A stretch of DNA of 64,000 nucleotides from Anabaena sp. UHCC 0187 (GCF_009712035.1 NZ_VILB01000009.1:62001-126000); one strand, 5' to 3'; shown: positions 46,609 to 57,679, counted from the stretch's first letter. Program-made: numbers and translations. Notes: generated by a model from the sequence alone, not told the origin.

Positions 46609-49350
46609 TTACCTATTACCTGTCACCTTCTTTCTGGGAAACCAATCATCTAAAATGGCATAGAATACCGGGACAACAAATAAACTGAGAATAGTCGAAC
46701 TGACCAAACCACCAGCAATAGATACAGCCATAGGCGATCGCAATTCCGAACCCGCACCTAAACCCAAAGCAATAGGAACCATGCCCAAAATCGTCGCTGC
46801 TGTAGTCATCATAATGGGGCGCAAACGCACAGGGCCAGCCTGGAGAATTGCCTCAGTTTTTTCCATTCCCGTATCTCGTAACTGATTAATGTAATCCACA
46901 ATTAAGATCGCATTTTTGTTAGTAATCCCCAACAAAAATACAAAACCAATTAAAGATATCATCCCAAAATCACTCTTTGTAAATAGCAGTGCCAGCAACG
47001 CCCCAACAACTGCTAAAGGTAAAGAAAGACCAATAACTATGGGATCTACCCAACTTTTAAACAACCAAATCAGCACCACAATAATACAAAGTGCTGATAA
47101 TCCCAAAGTTGTGCCAAAACTCCCAAAAACCTCATTTTGACGGGCAGAATCTCCCCCTAAATTCAAAGAAACACCAGCCGGCATCACAGCTTTAGCTTCA
47201 GCTACAACTTTATCAGTTGCATCACCTAAAGTTAAATTTTGACTCAGGTTAGCACCGATATAAACTACTCGCTGATTATTCAAACGTTCTATTTGCAAAA
47301 TCGCATCTTGTTGATGAGACACACCTGTAATAGTCACATCAGCAAAACCAGATATTTTCTCAATTCGAGCTTTTACGGCTTTAGCCGCTGTTGTCAAAGC
47401 CTGAAGATCATTACCTTGCAAAGCTATTTGTAGAGGTTTTTGCCCACCAGTGTCTACAAATTGAATATCTTCTACACTTGTAGTTACACCTGTCAATTTT
47501 GGTAAAGCAGCGCGGAGTTGGTCTTGTACTTCCGCCGTTTTCAGTTCTCGCTCTGCTTTGAGCTTAACGTACAGCGTACCCTTGTTTGGCTCACCTTCAC
47601 GAGAACCCACAGTAGTAAACACCGTAGCCACTGCGGGGGACTTTCTGACTACTTCTTCCAGTTTCTTAGCAACATCCAAAGAATCGTTTAAAGGATTAGG
47701 AATGGAAATAGAAGATGATGAAGCCGCTAAAGCCGCAGCAGACAAAGACAAATTTCCTAATTTATCTTGTTGTCCCGCTTGTCCTGCCTGTCCTCCTGGT
47801 TGTCCTAGTCCTCCTGTCCTTCCTTGTGCAAGATCCCCAGGAAGACTAGGTAAAGGAGCAGTATAGACAATATTAAATTCTCCTCGGTCAAGTTTGGGAA
47901 TAAACCCTTTGGGAATTAGGGGAATCAGGGCAATACCAGCAATTAAACTACCTACAGCTAACCCCACAACTATCAAGCGGTGCTTCAATGACCAATCTAA
48001 CAAGTTACGGTAAGCTTGGTCAAAGTTTAGCCAAATTCGACCTTGCTTCTGGGGAGAACTAGATGGTTTAGCTTTGAGCCAGTAAATGGCTAAGACTGGG
48101 GATAAAGTCCGGGCCACGCACATAGATGTCAGCATGGCAGCAGAAACGGTAATCCCAAAGGGTTTAAAAAACTGACCAATGACTCCACCCATCAAACCGA
48201 TGGGTAAAAATACCGCTACTGCTGTTAAAGTAGCTGCGGTGACAGTTAAACCAATTTCATTAGTGGCTATCAAAGCGGCTTCGTAGGGAGTTTTCCCTTC
48301 GTCAATATGCCGCATGATGTTTTCTACATCAACTATGGCATCATCAACGATTGAGCCAATGACCAAAGCTAAAGCTAACAGGGTAATAGTTTCTAAGTTA
48401 AAGCCATATATTGCCATCACAATAAATGTGCCTAACAAAGATGTGGGAATGGCTAAAGCCGAAATCAGGGTGGCTTGCCAATTCCATAAAAAAGGAAAAA
48501 TTACAACTACCGATAGAATGATTGCTTCGATCAGGGCATCTATGGTGGAATGGGTAGCATTGCGAATATATTCGGCTTGGGTAGCAGCTAAGGTGATAGT
48601 GACATCTTTTAAGCTCGACCTTAGCTGTTGTACCTCTTCTTCTACTCGACTGACAACTTCTAAGGTATTAGCATCACCTTTTTTAATTACCTGAAAAGCT
48701 AAAGCCTCTTTACCATTAAACCTGACTAAAGTCCCGGCTGGGGGTAGTCCATTAGTTGCTGTGGGTGGTGCTGCATTGTTACCATCCCCTAATAGAGAGA
48801 CTTTGAGAACTCCTGGTAATTTAGCGATCGCTGGCACAATTTTATCTTTTACCAGTTGCCGTAAATTATCAATTTTCCCAGAAGAACTTTCAATTGCGTA
48901 GCTAACAGCCGCTGATTCGTTCAGATTCAAAGGGATGATTTTTTTATTTGTATCCTTGGGTAAATTTAATTGATTGACTATTTTGGAAATTTGGTTAGTC
49001 GCAGTTTCTAAATTTGTCCCCACAACAAATGAGGAAACTACCGCAGTTTGACCAGGATAGGTTGATGAACGAATATCCTCAAGTCCTGCCAGGGATTTTA
49101 GACTTTCTTCCAGTGGTTTAGTGAGTTTTTCTTCTGTTTCTAGGGCAGATGTCAAGGGGGCTTGGGCATTTATTACCACTACGGGAAAGGTGATATCTGG
49201 AAATAAAGCATATTTAAGGGAACTGAAGGCCAGGACACCAGCTACCGCTACACCTATCCAAAAACACACCGTCAACCAAGAAAACTTAATCGCTAATTTG
49301 GAAATATTGAAGCTTTCGCGTGCAGATTGTGAGTTATTGGTTTGTACCAT
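46609..49350 (-). CDS. RND-family efflux transporter permease
   Basis: Proton-driven inner-membrane exporter of the AcrB/HAE1 family. The 913-residue protein has an N-terminal helix (FSWLTVCFWIGVAVAGVLAF), porter domains, and a second membrane bundle. The charged pair in helix 4 appears in IGSIVDDAIVDVENIM, and FGMISLIGFVFLLGITNKNAILIVDYI belongs to the second bundle. It is 100 or more residues shorter than typical HAE1 proteins. A low-complexity loop (GGLGQPGGQAGQAGQQDK, about 505-525) replaces part of a porter domain. No adaptor or outer-membrane partner is adjacent, so partners must be elsewhere. The substrate is unknown. Confidence 0.88.
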   Translation of the reverse strand: MVQTNNSQSARESFNISKLAIKFSWLTVCFWIGVAVAGVLAFSSLKYALFPDITFPVVVINAQAPLTSALETEEKLTKPLEESLKSLAGLEDIRSSTYPGQTAVVSSFVVGTNLETATNQISKIVNQLNLPKDTNKKIIPLNLNESAAVSYAIESSSGKIDNLRQLVKDKIVPAIAKLPGVLKVSLLGDGNNAAPPTATNGLPPAGTLVRFNGKEALAFQVIKKGDANTLEVVSRVEEEVQQLRSSLKDVTITLAATQAEYIRNATHSTIDALIEAIILSVVVIFPFLWNWQATLISALAIPTSLLGTFIVMAIYGFNLETITLLALALVIGSIVDDAIVDVENIMRHIDEGKTPYEAALIATNEIGLTVTAATLTAVAVFLPIGLMGGVIGQFFKPFGITVSAAMLTSMCVARTLSPVLAIYWLKAKPSSSPQKQGRIWLNFDQAYRNLLDWSLKHRLIVVGLAVGSLIAGIALIPLIPKGFIPKLDRGEFNIVYTAPLPSLPGDLAQGRTGGLGQPGGQAGQAGQQDKLGNLSLSAAALAASSSSISIPNPLNDSLDVAKKLEEVVRKSPAVATVFTTVGSREGEPNKGTLYVKLKAERELKTAEVQDQLRAALPKLTGVTTSVEDIQFVDTGGQKPLQIALQGNDLQALTTAAKAVKARIEKISGFADVTITGVSHQQDAILQIERLNNQRVVYIGANLSQNLTLGDATDKVVAEAKAVMPAGVSLNLGGDSARQNEVFGSFGTTLGLSALCIIVVLIWLFKSWVDPIVIGLSLPLAVVGALLALLFTKSDFGMISLIGFVFLLGITNKNAILIVDYINQLRDTGMEKTEAILQAGPVRLRPIMMTTAATILGMVPIALGLGAGSELRSPMAVSIAGGLVSSTILSLFVVPVFYAILDDWFPRKKVTGNR

Positions 49351-49569
49351 CTGATAAAATTATCTTAGTCATTGTTCGTTAGTCATTAGTCATCGGTGTT
49401 CAGTGAGCTTAGTCGAACTGTCTTTTGATAACTGACAACTGACAGGTTAGTATAGAACTTCTAGGATAACAATGGTTATTGCTAATTTAGCTGACAAGGT
49501 TTGAATATATTCTCGCTATTGAGCTATTTTATCTATTTAAAAGAGATAATTTCCTAATTTACCATTCTC

Positions 49570-50271
<702 letters not shown>

Positions 50272-50363
50272 AACTGGCTTGGTTTATAGGTTTCAATTTA
50301 GATTTTGTACCTCCTAACGACGCAACCTGCTGTAACTGTTCAGTAACCTCAGAATGGACAACA

Positions 50364-50396
50364 AGATCCCCGACTTCTCAAAGAAGTCGGGGATCT
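50364..50396. terminator. Perfect 15-base palindrome AGATCCCCGACTTCT
   Basis: AGATCCCCGACTTCT, loop CAA, AGAAGTCGGGGATCT. The 15-pair GC-rich stem between the convergent HpnG-like and FG-GAP genes could terminate both. No T tract follows. Degenerate relatives are at 46454-46486 and 62852-62882, so it is a dispersed element. Confidence 0.7.
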
Positions 50397-50425
50397 AAAC
50401 GGATTTTAAACTAGAGAAATGTCTT

Positions 50426-53400
50426 TTAAGCTAGACTCAAATTGACCTTAACAACCATATCATTAAAGTCTTTGTCACCACCACCAAATAGATCCTCAAA
50501 ACCAAAGGTATTATCACCTAACATCCGCACATGATCGACACCATCGGAGTTAGCACCTAAGAAAGTGAAGTAAATATTGGGGTTAGTGGTACTAGGTGTA
50601 CCATTAGCGATGAGAAATGGTAAATAGATAGCACCACCTTGAAGAGTCGCATTGAAAGCTGCTGTTCCGCCGTTGTTCACAGTCAAATTCAGATCAGAAA
50701 CACGTCCATTCAGAGCCGCTTGAGCATAACCAGCTTGTCCTGGGAGGATATCAGCCGTACCATCACCATTAGTATCAATACCGCCATTCTCACCAGTTAC
50801 CCGATAGAAGCCAATGAAATTATTAAACCCGGCTTCTCGGTTAACTACAAACTCAGCTTTTACCGCACCAGTGATATTCCGTAAATCTAGTGATTCCCCT
50901 TGTGGTTTGTTTTGCAGAGTTGAACCCAAAGCGATCGCTTTATCAGTGGCTTTAATTGTTACCTGCAAATCCTCAAACCCAGTTGGATTACCAGAACCAT
51001 CTTCCCAAGCTAGGGAGAAACTATCAGATCCCAAGTCTGTAATCTTGAGACTAGAAGGGGTAGGAAACAGAACATTACCAATAGAAGTGGCGTTACTGAG
51101 TACAGAATCGGTTGAACCACCTTTAACCAAGTAGAATCTCAAATTGTCATTAGAATTAAATCCTAACAACCTTTCCAGGCTAGTGGGATTAAACCCAGCG
51201 GGAGGATTAGTCAAAGCAGAGAAAATTACTTGACTTTTTGCTAATGCTTTTTCTGCATAACCCGCTGCACCTGGAGCAATGCCATCAATTTTACCACTCG
51301 CATCATCAACGGTAAATACTCCTATTTCATTCACAAGACTAGAACTGCGTCCTGTCAACTTAACTTCTAGTGTGGCGTTGCCTTTTTGAGCTTTGATATT
51401 AAAGACATCATCACTAACCTTTGTCAGGAAACTGTTTGAGCCTGAACCTGAGTCAGAACCTGAGTCAGAACCTGAACCTGTTTCGTTGATATCATTGATA
51501 TTGATGGTCAAAGCTTTTTCATAGGTCAGTCCAGCCGCATCTTGTGTCTTGACGCGAATACTGTAATTGGACTTAGTTTCAAAGTCTGGAGAGACATTAA
51601 TTTTCAGTTGATTTCCATTAATGGTGAAATTATTATTATCAGTGTCACCATCACCATCAACTAGACTATATGTAAAAGTATCACCTGTATCTGGGTCTGT
51701 CGTAGTAAATGAACCAACAACAGAGTTAGTTGCAACATTCTCATCAATGGAGTTTTTGCTGATTTCTAAACCTGTAGGTGCTTGGTTTGTAGCAGTTTCT
51801 TTGATATCATTGATGTTGATAGTTAACTGCTTCTCATAAGTTAGTTCACCAGCATCTTGTGTCTTGACGCGAATACTGTAATTGGACTTAGCTTCAAAGT
51901 CTGGAGAGACATTAATTTTCAGTTGATTTCCATTAATGGTGAAAGCACTATTATCAGTGTCACCATCACCAGCAACTAGGGTATATGTAAAAGTATCCTT
52001 TTTGTTGGGGTCAGTTGTGCTAAATGAACCAATAACTGTATCTTTATCAACATTTTCATTAACGCTGTTATTGCTGAGGGTTAAATCTGTGGGCGCTTTG
52101 TTGACAGCAGTTCCAAATATCACATAGGCTCCTCCAGCCTTAGTAGCAGTAGAAAGAGTGCCAATAATCAAGTCTTTAATATCGTCATTGTTGACATCTC
52201 CTGCACCACTGACAGAGAAGCCTAATTGGTTATCGAGGGAAAGACCATTAACAATAAAACCGTTGTCACCGTTGAGATTGGATAGATCAAAGGTAGAACT
52301 AAAAGGAGTCTTGCTACCATAAACCACATAGGCTTGTCCATTGGAGTTACCATTGGGAGCGCCAATAATGATGTCATCAATGCCGTCACCGTTAATATCC
52401 CCTAAAGCACTGACAGCCCAACCGGAGTTGTCTTCTGTTGCAATACCGTTGATGGTAAAGCCATTGCTGCCATTAAGGTCAGAGAGTTCCAGGGTCTTAC
52501 CAAAACCACCTTTTTTTCCAAAGACTACATAACTTTTGCCAGCAAAATCTTTACCATTGGGATTTCCATCTCTTGCACCAATAATTAAGTCAGCGATGTT
52601 GTCACCGTTGATATCGCCGGCTTTACTAACGAAGAAGCCTGATTGATCAACACCTTGTCCGTTGATCACAAAGCCATCGTTAGCATCAAGTTCGGAGACG
52701 TTGATCATGCCGTCAGGAAAGGTGTCAGTAAAGGGGTTGTCTTGACTCCGTCCATAGATGACAAAACTGCTGCCAGCATTATTATCACCAGCATAGGGCG
52801 CACCAATAATCAAATCATCAATGTCATCACCGTTGATATCCCCAGCATCACTGACGGAATAGCCTAGGTTATTCTCTTCATCGCTGAAGATGATCAACCC
52901 GTCATTAGCCTCAAAGTTGTCGTCGAGGTTTATGGTTAAATTAGAACCAAAACCGTCTTTTTTACCAAAGATGACATAGCTTTCACCGACAATACCTGGT
53001 CCATTATTACCAGGATTGGTTGCACCAATTAATAGGTCTTTGACACCATCACCATTAATATCGCCGGCACTACTAACAGCCCAACCTGCATTACTACTAT
53101 ATTCACTACCTTGAATAGTAAAGCCCTTGCTACCAAGGTTGGAGAGTTCGATGGGATTACTAAAATAGTTGGATTCTTTACTGCCAAAGATCACATAAGC
53201 ATTGCCGCGACTGGGATTATTTCCAAAACTGCCAGGTGCGCCAATAGCTAGATCATCAACACCATCACCATTAATATCGCCAATATTGCTAACGGAACGA
53301 CCGGATTCATCACCTGTTTCAGTCCCATTGATCACAAAGCCATTAGTACCATCAAGACTAGCAAGCTTTATAATTGGATCAAAGCCATTTGTTTTACCAA

Positions 53401-53599
53401 AGACTACGTAGGTTTTCCCAGCATCACTCTTATTATTGGGATCGTTCAAAGGTGCGCCAATGATTAGATCACCGATGCCATCACCGTTAATATCCCCCGC
53501 ATCACTGACGGAGAAGCCTGAGTTATCGTCACCTTCACCTTCGATGATAAAGCCGTTGTTGCCGTTAAGTGTGGAGAGGTCAAAAAATTTGTCGCTCAT
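50426..53599 (-). CDS. Large FG-GAP / cadherin-like / DUF4114 surface or secreted protein
   Basis: A 1057-residue protein. Residues 1 to about 495 hold about seven FG-GAP (integrin-alpha-like) repeats, each with SxAGDINGDGxxDLIIGAP, a calcium-binding DxNGDGxxD motif. Two cadherin-like repeats follow (about 500-705; TDPDTGDTFTYSLVDGDGD). Then comes a Ser/Gly/Asp linker (SGSDSGSDSGSGS), a further beta-rich region, and a C-terminal DUF4114-like end FGFEDLFGGGDKDFNDMVV. There is no N-terminal signal peptide, so export through a type I (RTX-like) route is likely. Function is probably adhesion or calcium-dependent surface binding; no ligand is inferable. Confidence 0.88.
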   Translation of the reverse strand: MSDKFFDLSTLNGNNGFIIEGEGDDNSGFSVSDAGDINGDGIGDLIIGAPLNDPNNKSDAGKTYVVFGKTNGFDPIIKLASLDGTNGFVINGTETGDESGRSVSNIGDINGDGVDDLAIGAPGSFGNNPSRGNAYVIFGSKESNYFSNPIELSNLGSKGFTIQGSEYSSNAGWAVSSAGDINGDGVKDLLIGATNPGNNGPGIVGESYVIFGKKDGFGSNLTINLDDNFEANDGLIIFSDEENNLGYSVSDAGDINGDDIDDLIIGAPYAGDNNAGSSFVIYGRSQDNPFTDTFPDGMINVSELDANDGFVINGQGVDQSGFFVSKAGDINGDNIADLIIGARDGNPNGKDFAGKSYVVFGKKGGFGKTLELSDLNGSNGFTINGIATEDNSGWAVSALGDINGDGIDDIIIGAPNGNSNGQAYVVYGSKTPFSSTFDLSNLNGDNGFIVNGLSLDNQLGFSVSGAGDVNNDDIKDLIIGTLSTATKAGGAYVIFGTAVNKAPTDLTLSNNSVNENVDKDTVIGSFSTTDPNKKDTFTYTLVAGDGDTDNSAFTINGNQLKINVSPDFEAKSNYSIRVKTQDAGELTYEKQLTININDIKETATNQAPTGLEISKNSIDENVATNSVVGSFTTTDPDTGDTFTYSLVDGDGDTDNNNFTINGNQLKINVSPDFETKSNYSIRVKTQDAAGLTYEKALTININDINETGSGSDSGSDSGSGSNSFLTKVSDDVFNIKAQKGNATLEVKLTGRSSSLVNEIGVFTVDDASGKIDGIAPGAAGYAEKALAKSQVIFSALTNPPAGFNPTSLERLLGFNSNDNLRFYLVKGGSTDSVLSNATSIGNVLFPTPSSLKITDLGSDSFSLAWEDGSGNPTGFEDLQVTIKATDKAIALGSTLQNKPQGESLDLRNITGAVKAEFVVNREAGFNNFIGFYRVTGENGGIDTNGDGTADILPGQAGYAQAALNGRVSDLNLTVNNGGTAAFNATLQGGAIYLPFLIANGTPSTTNPNIYFTFLGANSDGVDHVRMLGDNTFGFEDLFGGGDKDFNDMVVKVNLSLA
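51490..52070 (-). repeat. Two cadherin units near-identical at DNA level
   Basis: About 51490-51690 and 51790-51990 share long identical stretches, such as ACGCGAATACTGTAATTGG and GAGAGACATTAATTTTCAG in both. This reflects recent unit duplication and marks where copy number could change. Confidence 0.85.
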
Positions 53600-54570
53600 G
53601 GTGGTGTAATATTATTGTTTTTTTCAATGTTTGATAAATTTCGGCTACTGCAAAGCAGGTGTAACAGTCGGTATCATGCTAGTTACACAAATATTTGCTA
53701 TAAATCTGCGTTAGAAAATATCTCTAGGTTTGAATAGCTAGAGTTGCTGTTGATGCCAATATGGATAGAATTTCGCACCCCTGGGGTAAATATGCGTGAA
53801 AAGGTGACTCTTAGCTATAGTTGCGTAGCTAGAGTTACTTTTAATGGCAGTAGGGGAATAGTAGTTAATGCCCTGGTATGCAAAATACTCCTCTGGGCTG
53901 TAGTTGAGTGGCCAGAGTTGGTATAGATAATTTTTTGGGGATGTTTAGCCTTGGTTAAGTTCTACCCTCTATGAAACACTGGCTACATCCATATACCAAA
54001 GTTTTTACCTCATGTGATCAAATCCAGGTCTATTTAAGACTTGGGGTTTTGCCGATGACACCCAAACGAACAAAGATGCTGAAGTTTACGCCTGATTTGA
54101 TTTAAGGACTATTAGCTTTTTACTAACTAAAAAGTTTACTTCGATTGCCCGAAAACAGTATAGCTCACACATTGTACGATTAGTTGTGAAGTTTCTATGA
54201 AGTTGGGGTAAATAATACGCAAATTTCTGAGTTTGGCTTTTATCATTAGCTGTAAGCACGGCAATAAGACCTAGGTTGTGGTTATGATACTGGATTTAAA
54301 AGGAAAAGAATTCTCCTTTTAAGGTCTCAATCCCCACTTCCCATTACCTCATCCCTAATTACTAATGTCCAATCCGGACTTCTTTTGAATATTCTGACTA
54401 CTTCTGGTCTACTATGTTCACCAGTAATCCTAGGGTATTGCTAATAATAGGGCTGGTGTTGAATGAGTGAAAATGGGAATTTTGGCAAAAAATGTCGGCT
54501 ACTTGTTGTCAACGGGGTAAACTCTGGGTTGATTAGGAGACAGGAGTCAGCACTTCAGCCGGTCTTACAT
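53600..54570. other. Long non-coding region between FG-GAP and HpnB-like genes
   Basis: 971 bases. I find no convincing gene, tRNA or repeat array on either strand; only short frames without family features (for example 53744-53926). The left end must hold the FG-GAP gene promoter. The right part has moderate GC and some stop-dense stretches. Could hide a small RNA or decayed gene. Confidence 0.55.
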
Positions 54571-55734
54571 TTATTTTGCATATACTCTACCTTTCCATGC
54601 GCCACCACGCCCTTGCCAATGACGCAATGCTGAATCTATTGTCATAAGAGTATACAAAAAAGCAATTATGGGTAAACTAAAAGCAAAAACTGGAGAACAT
54701 TTATAAAAGCGAGTAATTGGGAAATAAGCAGAAGTCATCAGTAAATAGCCTATGGAAGAGGTGAGGATAATCATCCAATTCGCCAATACCACACCCAAAA
54801 TAATTCCTAGGGGTGGCAATAAATAAACTAAGGTCATTCCTAACAAACTACCTATGAGTAGGAACGGGGAATAATTTAGTTGTGTATAAGCACTGCGGGC
54901 GACCATATCCCAAATTGTTTTGAGGGAGTCGTAGGGACGTAAGCTATAAGTGAGAGTGCTTAGTCCTAGCCAGATTTTTCCATGACTTGATTTAACGGCT
55001 TTTGCTAAGGAACAATCATCAATTAAGGCTTGACGGATAATTTGCAATCCACCAATTCTCTTCAGGGCTTCTGCGCGAATTAAAATACAGCCTCCAGCAG
55101 CAGCAGCGGTGGCTTTTTTGGGGTTGTTTACCCAGGTAAAGGGGTAGAGTTTTTGGAAGAAAAAGACGAAAGCGGGAATTAATAGTTGTTCCCAAAAGCT
55201 TTGACAGCGTAACCGCACCATGATGGATACCATGTCTAATTTCTGTGCCTCGGCTTTGGCAACTAAGCGGCGCAAGTTACTGGGATCATGTTCTATATCT
55301 GCGTCAGTAAGTAAAAAATAGTCTGGTGTCAGTTCACTCGCTGTTTGTACACCTTGTTCCATTGCCCACAATTTACCTGTCCAACCTGTAGGTAATGAGG
55401 TACTAGAGACAATCTGCAATTGTTGGGTTTTATCGAGGGCGTAGGCTACTCCTTCGGCAATGTTGGCTGTACCGTCGCTACTTTGATCGTCTACTAAAAA
55501 GATGGTGAATTTACCAGGATAGTCTTGTTGAAGGAGCGATCGCACGCTAACAGGAATTACATCGGCTTCATTACGGGCGGGAATGACTACACATACCGTC
55601 GGCAAGGTGTTATTATCAATGTCTTTATTTGTTTCTAATTGGTGATTTACTCGCCAAAACTGTCCCCAAAATAAGAGTAAAAATATCCAAATCACTAAGG
55701 ATAGAAGCGTCAAACTGAATATAATTGCTGTCAT
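54571..55734 (-). CDS. hpnB: HpnB-like hopene-associated glycosyltransferase
   Basis: Family 2 glycosyltransferase of the hopanoid-associated HpnB type. The ATG at 55734 has AAGGA six bases upstream and is chosen over an ATG eight codons earlier (55758). The protein has an N-terminal helix (AIIFSLTLLSLVIWIFLLLF), then VVIPARNEADVIPVSVRSLL (GT2 nucleotide-sugar site), a LVDDQSSDGT block and LLTDADIEHDP (DxD metal motif). The DDCSLAKAVK block and several C-terminal membrane helices follow. Squalene-hopene cyclase lies about 4.5 kb away on the other strand. The sugar and acceptor are unproven. Confidence 0.85.
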   Translation of the reverse strand: MTAIIFSLTLLSLVIWIFLLLFWGQFWRVNHQLETNKDIDNNTLPTVCVVIPARNEADVIPVSVRSLLQQDYPGKFTIFLVDDQSSDGTANIAEGVAYALDKTQQLQIVSSTSLPTGWTGKLWAMEQGVQTASELTPDYFLLTDADIEHDPSNLRRLVAKAEAQKLDMVSIMVRLRCQSFWEQLLIPAFVFFFQKLYPFTWVNNPKKATAAAAGGCILIRAEALKRIGGLQIIRQALIDDCSLAKAVKSSHGKIWLGLSTLTYSLRPYDSLKTIWDMVARSAYTQLNYSPFLLIGSLLGMTLVYLLPPLGIILGVVLANWMIILTSSIGYLLMTSAYFPITRFYKCSPVFAFSLPIIAFLYTLMTIDSALRHWQGRGGAWKGRVYAK

Positions 55735-56008
55735 AACTGTTCCTTGACTCCAATTCAAGATAGTCTAACAGCAAGATATACAATGTTGAGATTCTACTGA
55801 TTAGCCCAAGGGAAGCGATCGCACTAGCGTTAATCTACTACTACACCACCAATAATATAGCGTTTCCTAGTCTCATGATGTACAAAATCATCTGTGTTTA
55901 TCTGCGTTTATCTGCGTTCGATTCTTAAAGCTTGTACTTCACTTGAATGGGAATTGCTATAATGGTTATTTGACCTTCTCTTTGTCTTCCTAAAATAGCC
56001 GCACCCAA

Positions 56009-57025
56009 TTAATTTAGGGATAACTCGGATTGGGTATCTGGGTCAGTTTTAGTCTGACTTGCAGTGATACCGCAGTAAACACCAAAAAGGATGATGGCAA
56101 AAGCGATCGCATTGGCAAGATTCAAGGTTTCTCCAAAGGCAAACCAGGCAGTGATCGCTGTCAAAACTGGATCTAGCAAAAATACTAAGGCCACAAAACT
56201 TGCCGAAAAATAACTGAGACTATAGGTAATTAGCCCCTGTCCTAAAAGTTGACCCACAATAGCCAAGCTAACTACAGCTAACCAGCCGGGGAGAGAAGAG
56301 GGAAACAATTGCTCACCTAATGCCAGTGTTACCAGCATTGTCAACACCATGCCCACGATACAAAGCCAAAGCTGGATAAAACTGCTGCTAAATTTATCTC
56401 GCAGTCGTTCCATACACAGCAGAGAGACTCCCCAAGACATCGCTGAAGCAAGGGCTAAAGCATCTCCTGGGATTTTGGAAATATCAAGCTGGAAATCGTT
56501 GATACATAGAGCCACCGTTCCCCCCACAGCAATAACAGTCCCCAAGATAAATCGGCGATTAAACTGAGTCTTAAATAACAGCCAGCCTATAACCGTTGTA
56601 AATAAGGGGGTGAGGTTGTGCATCAGGGCAGAATTAGCAATGCTGGTTTGCTGAAGAGACCAAGCCCATAGAATTGGACCTGTGGCAAAAGCTGTGACTG
56701 TAATTATCCATAAGAGGAGGAGTTGATAATCGAGAGTAGGGGCGATCGCTACAGACTCCTGATTAATGATGTTTTCTGCGGGTTGCTGATTGGTTAGAAT
56801 CTGCTTGATTTTCCGTAATCCTTGACCACAAACTATAATCAAAGCGGCAATCCAAAGGCGGTTAAACATCGTTGCCTCTGGACTAATTTCCTCCTCACAC
56901 CATCGAATTAAAAGTGGCACAAAGGCAAAGGCTATCAAACTGAAGACAAGTGAGGCGATCGCCAGTCTCTTTCGAGACTTCTCATTTTCTCCTGCTGTTT
57001 CATCCGCTAATTGGCTTTTGATCAT
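56009..57025 (-). CDS. EamA/DMT-family transporter
   Basis: A 338-residue inner-membrane protein with about ten helices in two EamA repeats (about 20-180 and 185-320). Visible helices include LALASAMSWGVSLLCMERL and LLGQGLITYSLSYFSASFVALVFLLDPV. An extended loop (about 78-100) sits between helices of repeat 1. Likely exports or imports an amino acid, nucleotide-sugar or related metabolite; specificity unknown. It is divergent from the SET gene with a shared 132-base gap, so it may serve that small cluster. Confidence 0.88.
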   Translation of the reverse strand: MIKSQLADETAGENEKSRKRLAIASLVFSLIAFAFVPLLIRWCEEEISPEATMFNRLWIAALIIVCGQGLRKIKQILTNQQPAENIINQESVAIAPTLDYQLLLLWIITVTAFATGPILWAWSLQQTSIANSALMHNLTPLFTTVIGWLLFKTQFNRRFILGTVIAVGGTVALCINDFQLDISKIPGDALALASAMSWGVSLLCMERLRDKFSSSFIQLWLCIVGMVLTMLVTLALGEQLFPSSLPGWLAVVSLAIVGQLLGQGLITYSLSYFSASFVALVFLLDPVLTAITAWFAFGETLNLANAIAFAIILFGVYCGITASQTKTDPDTQSELSLN

Positions 57026-57157
57026 AGATTTTGGTAAAAGCTTGTAGCAAGTCAGTAAAGAAGTAGTATAATTACCGAGAGTCAGAGTTACACATCCGGT
57101 TTTCCAACTTTATCAGCTTTTGATAGTCCCTTTAACTGTTCAATAAATATAAGTATC

Positions 57158-57679
57158 ATGCTAAAAAATCAAACTGAAACCACAAAATATTACTCCGTAG
57201 CCAATAATCATCAAGAATTTCAAAAGGAGAAAGTATCTTCCTTTGCAGAAATTTGGGAATGTAAACAAACTAGAGCAAAATCTCTACATTCTAGAATAGA
57301 GATTCTCCCTGGCGATGTTATTGCTCAAATAAGTATCGGTGGATATGTAGAAAAACCTAATTATTTATCAGTTCAAATCGCCGATACAAAGCATATTTTG
57401 CTATCTCCAGAATTTTTACAATACATCAATCACAGTTGTGATCCTAATGTTTTTTTTGACACAACAAACATGGTAATTACCTGCTTGAGAAAAATTGATA
57501 TTTGTGAAGCAATGACATTCTTTTATCCATCCACAGAGTGGTCTATGGAACAAAGATTTGATTGTCTGTGCGGGAGTGAAAAATGTGTCCGTAAAATTCA
57601 AGGGGCAGCCTACTTATCCCCAGATATTATGAAGAAGTATAGATCGAATGAACATATTATTAAAAAGATTATGAACTAA
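57158..57679 (+). CDS. SET-domain protein (lysine methyltransferase fold)
   Basis: A 173-residue protein made almost wholly of a SET domain. The pseudoknot motif is YINHSCDPN (89-97), a later strand is ITCLRKIDICEAMTFFYPS, and the C-terminal post-SET cysteines are CLC and C (Cys136, Cys138, Cys143 in FDCLCGSEKCVRKIQG), giving a zinc site. SET proteins use SAM to methylate lysine in proteins. In bacteria they are sporadic and usually unexplained. It is first in a row with an aminotransferase and 2-hydroxyacid dehydrogenase (133- and 103-base gaps), suggesting its substrate may be linked to that pathway; unproven. Confidence 0.85.
   Translation: MLKNQTETTKYYSVANNHQEFQKEKVSSFAEIWECKQTRAKSLHSRIEILPGDVIAQISIGGYVEKPNYLSVQIADTKHILLSPEFLQYINHSCDPNVFFDTTNMVITCLRKIDICEAMTFFYPSTEWSMEQRFDCLCGSEKCVRKIQGAAYLSPDIMKKYRSNEHIIKKIMN

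Noticed and set aside
46500-46688. 62-codon plus-strand frame at the end of the RND gene
   Set aside because: Overlaps the RND coding end and lacks any recognisable feature or ribosome site.
50639-53411. Plus-strand frames opposite the FG-GAP gene
   Set aside because: Repeated mirror images of the DINGDG-coding repeats, with no independent support.
53744-53926. 60-codon frame in the long gap before hpnB
   Set aside because: No family features, weak start context, and the surrounding DNA is stop-dense; kept only as part of the unexplained gap.
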